NCBI GenBank assembly: GCA_023424395.1
Contig: JAFADY010000055.1
Span: 1-64,000, forward strand
DNA from: Bacteroidota bacterium
GTDB lineage: Bacteria; Bacteroidota; Bacteroidia; Bacteroidales; Dysgonomonadaceae
DNA: 64,000 nucleotides
Direction of reading: 5' to 3'
Both the position numbers and the translations under genes were made by a program. A model generated the notes under the pieces. The model made no database searches. It saw only the letters and a program-made list of their open reading frames with translations, and was not told where the DNA came from. Below, one piece after another: positions 58,497-64,000 of this stretch. The stretch's first letter is position 1; each line of letters starts with the position of its first letter.

Positions 58497-58898
58497 ATGA
58501 TGAGAAAAAAATTTATTACAATTCTTCTATTGTTAGCCGTAGTGTTTATCGGTTGTAATTCAACCAAAAACATCGATGCTTCATTACTGAAGAACAGTTG
58601 GACACATGCTTACGAAGAAGATGAAAATGGCGTAAGCGTTTTCAGGCAAACCGATTCGCAAGAATTTGCGCCAAGCATGTATCGCTTGAATCTTTTTTTA
58701 AAAGACCAAAACCAGGCAGAATATCTGGTTCTTTCTCCTGTAGATGCACACTACATGGAAACAGGCTTGTGGAGGTACGATACCAATTCAAATCGGTTGA
58801 TCGTTACGGATACTTCAGGCAAAACCGTACGACAATACCAAGTATTGGAAGTTACCGACAATTTACTAAAAGTAAAAGAGATTAGTAGCCAACAATAA
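58497..58898 (+). CDS. Small lipoprotein, lipocalin-like fold possible
   Basis: A 133-aa lipoprotein with a signal ending at the lipobox VFIGC (Cys at about 20). The mature part of about 110 aa consists of short polar strands (LLKNSWTHAYEEDENGVSVFR, FAPSMYRLNLFLKDQNQAEYLVL, GLWRYDTNSNRLIVTD), a pattern similar to small lipocalin-like META or DUF-type proteins. No family is assigned. The start may be the second Met at 58500. A strong hairpin lies just downstream and separates it from the convergent PG0541 gene. Confidence 0.75.
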   Translation: MMRKKFITILLLLAVVFIGCNSTKNIDASLLKNSWTHAYEEDENGVSVFRQTDSQEFAPSMYRLNLFLKDQNQAEYLVLSPVDAHYMETGLWRYDTNSNRLIVTDTSGKTVRQYQVLEVTDNLLKVKEISSQQ

Positions 58899-58920
58899 TA
58901 ACTCTTTTACTTTTACAGAA

Positions 58921-58956
58921 ACCAACATGCCGGGCATTTCTGCCCGGCATGTTGGT
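58921..58956. terminator. Perfect 16-bp hairpin between convergent genes
   Basis: ACCAACATGCCGGGCA and TGCCCGGCATGTTGGT are fully complementary around a TTTC loop. There is no long T tract on either side, so it may act on both converging transcripts or serve as a 3' stabiliser. Confidence 0.7.
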
Positions 58957-58980
58957 TGAATACGTGCTAAAGTGTGTGGG

Positions 58981-59274
58981 TCAAATCATATCCTCCACAT
59001 TCCACACAAAAGCGCGAAGCCCGAGATTTTGGTATTCCGTATCCAATTCTTTTAAATATGTGAGAAGAGGCTTTACTTTGTCGTCTTCCACAATGGTAAG
59101 AATTGCGTTATTAGCCGAAGGCCAGGCGTGGCTACCGTAGTGCGGTTCTCCCGTGTTGCTTCCTTTACCATACACATCTTTCCACGAGGTAAATCCACGT
59201 ATATTTAGCTTCGCTATATCACGCACGATCTGACTGTAATGCGCTTGGTCTAATATAATCATTACTGCTTTCAT
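58981..59274 (-). CDS. PG0541-family transporter-associated protein (PII-like)
   Basis: A 97-aa protein of the PG0541 family, a small ferredoxin-like/PII-like fold found next to RND efflux permeases in Bacteroidota. It opens MKAVMIILDQAHYSQIVRDIAKLNIRGFTSW, and has the GSHAWPSANNAILTIVEDDK segment. It is 20 nt downstream of the RND permease gene, so it is probably a cytoplasmic regulator or assembly partner of that pump. No ligand-binding residues can be inferred with confidence. Confidence 0.85.
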   Translation of the reverse strand: MKAVMIILDQAHYSQIVRDIAKLNIRGFTSWKDVYGKGSNTGEPHYGSHAWPSANNAILTIVEDDKVKPLLTYLKELDTEYQNLGLRAFVWNVEDMI

Positions 59275-59294
59275 ATGAATATCTTTTTTAGTTT

Positions 59295-62200
59295 TTATTC
59301 CGCTATCAATCGTTGTTTATCAGTACCGAAACGGCTTTTGGACAATGTTTGATTGTGGCGCGAAATGCGTTCGTAATTTTTCTTGCGCTGACGACGCACC
59401 CCGAATCCTCCGAAAACGGAATACAATGCAGGGATCAAAATTAAGGTAATTATGGTGGAGAAAGTCATACCTCCAATGATGGCAACACCCAACGATTGCC
59501 ACATTTCAGAACCTTGTCCCGTTCCGATCGCCAACGGAACCATACCCAAAATAGTGGTTAGCGTAGTCATAAGCACCGGACGCAACCTTGAGCGCCCTCC
59601 ATGTACAACGGCGGTTATGATCGACATACCGCGTTCGCGGTTCAAATTAATATAGTCGATGAGTACAATACCGTTTTTCACCACCATACCTACAAGCATG
59701 ATCAGTCCCACATATCCCATAATACCAAGCGGTTGCCCTAACACAGCGAGAAATAACAACGATCCCACAAAGGCGAACGGAACGGTTAACAGGATAATAA
59801 ACGGATATGTGAGCGACTCAAACTGCGATGCCATTACAATATAAACCAACAACGATACAATCATTAGCAAAAGCCCTAATTGCCCGAACGCTTCTTGTTG
59901 ATCTTCTAACGTTCCGCTTAATTCGACCTGAACGCTTGGCGGTGTATCAGTTTGGTCTATCGCTGCATTCACATCTGTTACGATCTCACTAAGCGCACGA
60001 CGATAAATAGCCCCCTGAACAGTAACGATACGTTGACGATCCTGACGGTCGATTTGTGGCAGTGATGAACTTTCCATTACCGTTCCCACATCGCGAACGC
60101 GAACGCCGATACCCATGGGGTTGTATATCATAATATTTTGAATATCTTCCACAGATTGGCGATATTGCTCTTCGTAGCGTACGCGAATATCGTATTCTTC
60201 ACCGTCTTCCCGGAAACGAGACATCGTTAGCCCGTTGATTCTGTTTCTTACCGCGTTGGCCGCAGTAGCCATATTCAGCCCGTTGAGAGCTAATTTTTCG
60301 CGATCGAAAACGATACGATATTCATTTCGGTAATCTTTTCGCGAAACAGTAACATCGCGCAATCCTTCAATATTCTCCAACTTTGTCTTCATTTCTGCGG
60401 CCACGGCATCGGTTTCGGCAAAATCGTATCCGAAAATATTTACGGCAATATTACTGCCGCCGGTCATACCCATATCACCGCCACCCGGCATTACCTGATA
60501 ACGATATAGTTCGGGCATATTTGCCAATTCCGTTCTTAATTCGTCCGATACATCGTAGATGGATTTCGTTCGATTTTTGGCTTCGGTCAAACGAATATTA
60601 TAAGACAAAATATTGGAACCGTTATCCTGCATGGCTGCCCACGCATTGTCTTCGTCGGCTTGCCCCACCGCAAATGAAATAATCTCGATTTCAGGGTATT
60701 TTTCTTCCATCATTTTAGCGATGTTATGCCCTGTTTCGCGGGCGAGTTCCATGCGTGTACCCGTAGGCATTTCCACCGTCAAGGCTATATCATTATTATC
60801 AGATGCCGGCATGAATTCCGTTTTGAGCGTCAGTGCGCTGATTACGATTCCAACAATAAATACAATAACAACCGTGAAAATGGTAGTTTTACGGCGACGC
60901 GTTATTTTATTTACCAATTTTGCGTAACCGTGGTCAACCTTATCCAACATCGGAAGAATTCGTTTGCTGTACCATTTATCGAATCCGCTTTGTTTTACAT
61001 CCTTGTTGGAACGCATTAATTTGGCACTCATCATCGGAGTAAGCGTCATGGCAATGATCAACGACAATGAAATAATGATCGTTACCATCCAACCCAACTG
61101 TTTGAACATCACTCCGGCAAAACCGCCAACCATAGTCATCGGCAAGAAAACGGCAACGATAGTAAGCGTGGATGCAATAACGGAGAGTGAAACTTCTTCG
61201 GTTCCGTAAATGGCTGCCTGTCGTGGACGGCTCCCTCGCTCTATATGTGTTGTAATATTTTCAAGAACCACAATAGCATCGTCCACAACCATACCGATTG
61301 TAATAGAAAGAGCCGATAAAGATATGATATTTATAGAATTACCGGTAAGATATAAGTAGATGAACGATCCGATAAGCGAAATAGGGATGGTAACCAAAAT
61401 AATAATGGTTGCACGCCATCGCCCAAGGAAAAACAATACCACCAAACCTACGATAAGCAACGCCAATAAAATGGTTTCCAACAAACTATTGATGGATACT
61501 TTTACGTATTCCGATGTATCCATAACAGTAACAATTTCAATGTCGGGCGGAAGATTCTTCTTCAACTCCGGAATCTGCTTCCGTACAGCATCGGCAATGG
61601 CAACCGTGTTGGAACCCGATTGTTTTTGCACAACAATGGCAGCGCTTCGCTCTCCATTGGTGTAATTCTCCATTATGCGTGTCTGCAACGTATCGTTTAC
61701 GGTAGCTACATCTCGCAGATAAATCGGACGTCCCTGACTGTTTCCGACAACAATGTCGTTCAACTCACGACTGTTATCGAATTCACCTTCCAAACGAAGC
61801 ATATAGGTTTGCGAACCCACATCGAAATTACCCGCCGGAACGTTTACGTTTTCCATGGCGATAATTTGAGCTATTTGTTCGATGGAAATTTTGTATGCCT
61901 CCAACTTATCGGGTGACACGTTTACCTGAATCTCGCGTTGCGGAGCGCCCGAAACGGCAACGGTTCCCACACCCGATATACGGTTGAGCGGGTTAGCCAC
62001 CTGTTCGTCCAATATTTTGTATAGCGCCCCTGAACTTTCGCGTGCAGTTGCCGAAAGGATGATCACAGGAATCATATCGGAGCTGAACTTCATGATCATA
62101 GGGTCTTCGGTTCCATCGGGGAGGAAGCCCGATACAAGGCTCACCTTATCGCGGACATCATTCATAACCTCGTCCATGTTCGTCCCAAAATCGAATTCGA

Positions 62201-62477
62201 GCATGATCATCGACATTCCGTCGCGCGATTGTGACGTTATTTCCTTCAGTTTTTCGGTTGAGTTCAACACATCTTCCAACGGACGTGTAACATTGGCTTC
62301 CACGTCATCGGAACCTGCACCCGAGTAGGCGGTCATCACAGAAACTATATTCATATCAATGTCCGGATACAAGTCGATGGGAAGCTGCCTGTAAAACATT
62401 ATCCCGATAAGGAAAACTCCGATAAATATTAACGCGGTTCCGACGGGATTTTTGACGGCGGTTTCGTATGGTTTCAT
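59295..62477 (-). CDS. RND efflux permease (HAE1 / AcrB type)
   Basis: The proton-driven inner-membrane pump of a tripartite efflux system. The 1060-aa protein has the typical twelve-helix, two-porter-loop design: the start FIGVFLIGIMFYRQLPIDLYPDIDM, the proton-relay aspartates in helix 4 (GMVVDDAIVVLENI near 395-410), the GGSNIAVNIFGYD loop and GRSRLRPVLMTTLTTILGMVPLAIG in helices 10-11. Partners are the PG0541 gene downstream and the adaptor and TolC-like genes upstream. Substrate class (drug, bile acid, lipid) is not visible. A degenerate tandem block separates it from the adaptor. Confidence 0.93.
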   Translation of the reverse strand: MKPYETAVKNPVGTALIFIGVFLIGIMFYRQLPIDLYPDIDMNIVSVMTAYSGAGSDDVEANVTRPLEDVLNSTEKLKEITSQSRDGMSMIMLEFDFGTNMDEVMNDVRDKVSLVSGFLPDGTEDPMIMKFSSDMIPVIILSATARESSGALYKILDEQVANPLNRISGVGTVAVSGAPQREIQVNVSPDKLEAYKISIEQIAQIIAMENVNVPAGNFDVGSQTYMLRLEGEFDNSRELNDIVVGNSQGRPIYLRDVATVNDTLQTRIMENYTNGERSAAIVVQKQSGSNTVAIADAVRKQIPELKKNLPPDIEIVTVMDTSEYVKVSINSLLETILLALLIVGLVVLFFLGRWRATIIILVTIPISLIGSFIYLYLTGNSINIISLSALSITIGMVVDDAIVVLENITTHIERGSRPRQAAIYGTEEVSLSVIASTLTIVAVFLPMTMVGGFAGVMFKQLGWMVTIIISLSLIIAMTLTPMMSAKLMRSNKDVKQSGFDKWYSKRILPMLDKVDHGYAKLVNKITRRRKTTIFTVVIVFIVGIVISALTLKTEFMPASDNNDIALTVEMPTGTRMELARETGHNIAKMMEEKYPEIEIISFAVGQADEDNAWAAMQDNGSNILSYNIRLTEAKNRTKSIYDVSDELRTELANMPELYRYQVMPGGGDMGMTGGSNIAVNIFGYDFAETDAVAAEMKTKLENIEGLRDVTVSRKDYRNEYRIVFDREKLALNGLNMATAANAVRNRINGLTMSRFREDGEEYDIRVRYEEQYRQSVEDIQNIMIYNPMGIGVRVRDVGTVMESSSLPQIDRQDRQRIVTVQGAIYRRALSEIVTDVNAAIDQTDTPPSVQVELSGTLEDQQEAFGQLGLLLMIVSLLVYIVMASQFESLTYPFIILLTVPFAFVGSLLFLAVLGQPLGIMGYVGLIMLVGMVVKNGIVLIDYINLNRERGMSIITAVVHGGRSRLRPVLMTTLTTILGMVPLAIGTGQGSEMWQSLGVAIIGGMTFSTIITLILIPALYSVFGGFGVRRQRKKNYERISRHNQTLSKSRFGTDKQRLIAE

Positions 62478-62482
62478 TTGTT

Positions 62483-62560
62483 TTTTGAGTTATGAGATGT
62501 GAGGTTTGAGGTATGCGAAATATGCAATCCGAAACCACATTTGTAATTAGTAATTGGTAA
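62483..62560. repeat. Degenerate tandem block (GAGTTATGAGG / TTAGTAATT units)
   Basis: Units of about 7 nt (TGAGTTA, TGAGATG, TGAGGTT, TGAGGTA), then TAATTAGTAATTGGTAATTAATT, fill the gap between the RND permease and adaptor genes. Confidence 0.6.
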
Positions 62561-62564
62561 TTAA

Positions 62565-63581
62565 TTATTGAACCACTTCTACTTCCGCACCGTCAATTAA
62601 TCCGGTATTTCCGTGAATAATTACCCTGTCGCCTGATTGTAATCCCGACACAATTTCGTATTTATCGTCTAAACGAGCGCCTAATTCAACTAGGGTATAA
62701 AAGGCTTTTCCGTCTTTTTCAACAAAAACGTAACGGTCGTTGGAACCTGTTTGTTTCAGCACCGCCATGTCAGGAACGAGAGGACGGTCGTTTACTCCGA
62801 AATTCATTGTTACCCGGGCAAACATTCCCGGACGAATGCGCTGATCGCTGTTGAAAACTTGAATTTCTACGGGAAATGTATGCGAAACAGGATCAAACGT
62901 CGGATGAATGAGCGATATTTTTCCGGTAAAAGTTTCATCGCCAAGCGCATCTACTTTTATTTGAGCATCCATACCTTTTATTACTTTGCTATAAAATCCT
63001 TCGGAAATATTTACCAATACTTTTACGGGATTGATGCTTTCGACCGTGAGAATCGGAAGAGCTGCGGCCACATCACCCGGATCGTAATTACGAGCCGTTA
63101 TTACACCGCTTATGGGACTTCTGAGACTTGTGTTTTCGCCCAAATTGCCAAGAGCCGACTGCGCCACATTAAGTTGCGCTTTCATTTGGTCGAGTTGTTG
63201 TTTGGAGATACCTCCCACTTCGTATAATTCCGCATAGCGTTCGTAATCGCGTTTCAGTGTTGCCACCTGCGTTTCCTGTTGCGAATACGTTGCAGCGTCC
63301 ATCGTTACCAATGTTTGTCCGCGACGCACATAACTTCCGACATCCACAAGAATACGACGGATACGCCCGGGCATTGCCGGAGCGATGTTGTTGACGGCAT
63401 CGGCCTGAACGGTTGCCGTGAATGTGGAGAGTTGGTCAACCGGAACCAATTTTACTTCTTCTACACGAACTTTTGCGATTACTTTTTCCTCTACGGTCTC
63501 TTTTTTAGCTCCACCATCGCAGGCAGAAAGCAATAATAAGGCTGCTAAAGGAATGAATTTAAGCAAGTTGTTTGTTTTCAT
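62565..63581 (-). CDS. RND efflux periplasmic adaptor (membrane fusion protein)
   Basis: A 338-aa adaptor linking the pump to the outer-membrane channel. It is a lipoprotein (signal 1-20 with LLLSAC), then the two halves of a barrel-sandwich/lipoyl domain around a coiled-coil hairpin (about 85-135, TYSQQETQVATLKRDYERYAEL to MKAQLNVAQSALGNLG), a beta-barrel domain (LVNISEGFYSKVIKGMDAQI) and the C-terminal membrane-proximal domain (GLQSGDRVIIHGNTGLIDGAEVEVVQ). All expected domains are there. Operon with the permease; the TolC gene is 17 nt upstream. Confidence 0.92.
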   Translation of the reverse strand: MKTNNLLKFIPLAALLLLSACDGGAKKETVEEKVIAKVRVEEVKLVPVDQLSTFTATVQADAVNNIAPAMPGRIRRILVDVGSYVRRGQTLVTMDAATYSQQETQVATLKRDYERYAELYEVGGISKQQLDQMKAQLNVAQSALGNLGENTSLRSPISGVITARNYDPGDVAAALPILTVESINPVKVLVNISEGFYSKVIKGMDAQIKVDALGDETFTGKISLIHPTFDPVSHTFPVEIQVFNSDQRIRPGMFARVTMNFGVNDRPLVPDMAVLKQTGSNDRYVFVEKDGKAFYTLVELGARLDDKYEIVSGLQSGDRVIIHGNTGLIDGAEVEVVQ

Positions 63582-63598
63582 AAACTATGTAATTATTT

Positions 63599-64000
63599 TT
63601 ATTTTGTTTCGTATTCTATGGGGGAAATATCGTATCCGAGCACTTTTTCCAAATCCGACTTGGCGGACAAATAATCGTAAATGGCGTTGCGATATTGAAG
63701 CTCGGCATTGGTAACGGCCAAAGCCGCGGCATTTATATCTACAATGGTTCCCATTCCGGTTTCATATCGCTTTTGCGTAATTTGATAACCTTTACGCGCT
63801 TGTTCCACAGCCGTTTCCGTAGCGGCAACCTGTTCGATGCTTTTAGCCATAAGGTCGTAATTATTTTTAATGGAGAGTTTTAGCCCCCGTTCCACATCTT
63901 TACGCTGTTCCTGCAATTGGTACAATTGAATTTCGGATTGTTTCATGTTGTGATAACGCTGTCCGCCGTTGAACAACGGAATTGAAAGCGTGAAACCAAG
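63599..64000 (-). CDS. TolC-family outer-membrane efflux protein, C-terminal part
   Basis: The window cuts off the 5' part of this gene. The visible 133 codons have the long alpha-helical coiled-coil of the channel tunnel (QRYHNMKQSEIQLYQLQEQRKDVERGLKLSIKNNY, then VAATETAVEQARKGYQITQKRYETGMGTIVDINAAALAVTNAELQYRNAIYDYLSAKSDLEKVLG) and the PLFNGGQRY turn that TolC proteins place between strands and helices. The frame stays open to the window end, so no start can be given. First gene of the efflux operon as seen here. Confidence 0.9.
   Translation of the reverse strand, partial: LGFTLSIPLFNGGQRYHNMKQSEIQLYQLQEQRKDVERGLKLSIKNNYDLMAKSIEQVAATETAVEQARKGYQITQKRYETGMGTIVDINAAALAVTNAELQYRNAIYDYLSAKSDLEKVLGYDISPIEYETK

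Noticed and set aside
1..64000. CRISPR array
   Set aside because: The repeats seen are short-period blocks, hairpins or two-copy elements; no regularly spaced identical repeats with unique spacers and no Cas genes were found.

Overview
The window reads as chromosome of an anaerobic or microaerobic Bacteroidota (Bacteroidales-like) bacterium. The evidence is (1) many copies of the phylum-specific -7 promoter box TAnnTTTG, usually as TATCTTTG, placed just upstream of genes (the tRNA-Ala promoter also has TTG 19 nt upstream); (2) lineage-typical families such as the HU-CCDC81/SPOR protein, DUF4286, DUF5009, the PG0541 transporter-associated protein, DUF4252 and DUF5686-type barrels; (3) eukaryote-like glycogen branching enzyme and GlnRS. 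Exact genus is not determined; a Dysgonomonadaceae/Porphyromonadaceae-like relative is an inference.

Layout. 0-5.4 kb: DsbD, a small four-helix-bundle (S23/IVP) gene between inverted repeats, MazG, a zinc-ribbon protein, UPF0316 and threonine aldolase. 5.5-13.4 kb: MetH, a REP-associated tyrosine transposase with its own hairpin repeats, a Fic enzyme, a Gate-domain membrane protein, SmpB and a Yip1-like protein. 13.4-21.1 kb: a MutS-like membrane ATPase, two ECF sigma-factor loci, an ABC exporter whose permease is cut by an in-frame TAG, and a beta-propeller phytase. 21.2-25.7 kb: a radical SAM protein, a two-gene restriction-modification candidate and LpdA. 25.8-31.8 kb: tRNA-Pro and a tight operon glgB-manA-hemH-PD40-DUF72. 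32.2-34.5 kb: a SPOR protein, RuvC, DUF4286 and tRNA-Ala.

34.5-41.5 kb is the most interesting block. It encodes a Qmo/Hdr-like redox complex (an HdrC fused to a cytochrome b-like membrane domain, two HdrA flavoproteins, a free-standing MvhD-like protein and a small winged-helix protein) next to TusA and DsrE2-like sulfur carriers. Divergent from it is a Crp/FNR regulator with an N-terminal cysteine cluster and a TGTGA-N6-TCAC operator. AprAB, Sat and DsrAB are absent from the window. The set suggests sulfane-sulfur chemistry coupled to the quinone pool, under redox-responsive control.

41.5-53.1 kb: M28 peptidase, DUF5009, TPR, GlnS, an orphan KilA-N protein, TsaD, a small lipoprotein, an outer-membrane barrel and EttA. 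53.3-55.1 kb is an AT-rich patch with two decayed genes followed by copies of a shared hairpin repeat. 55.1-64 kb: PncB, an HD hydrolase, an MFS transporter, a lipoprotein and an RND efflux operon (PG0541, permease, adaptor, and a TolC-like gene running off the end).

The intergenic DNA is unusually rich in small repeated structures: REP-like hairpins, a 53-nt repeat found twice, C-rich palindromes, and degenerate tandem blocks of about 5-11 nt period at more than ten gene junctions. No rRNA, CRISPR array or prophage was seen.
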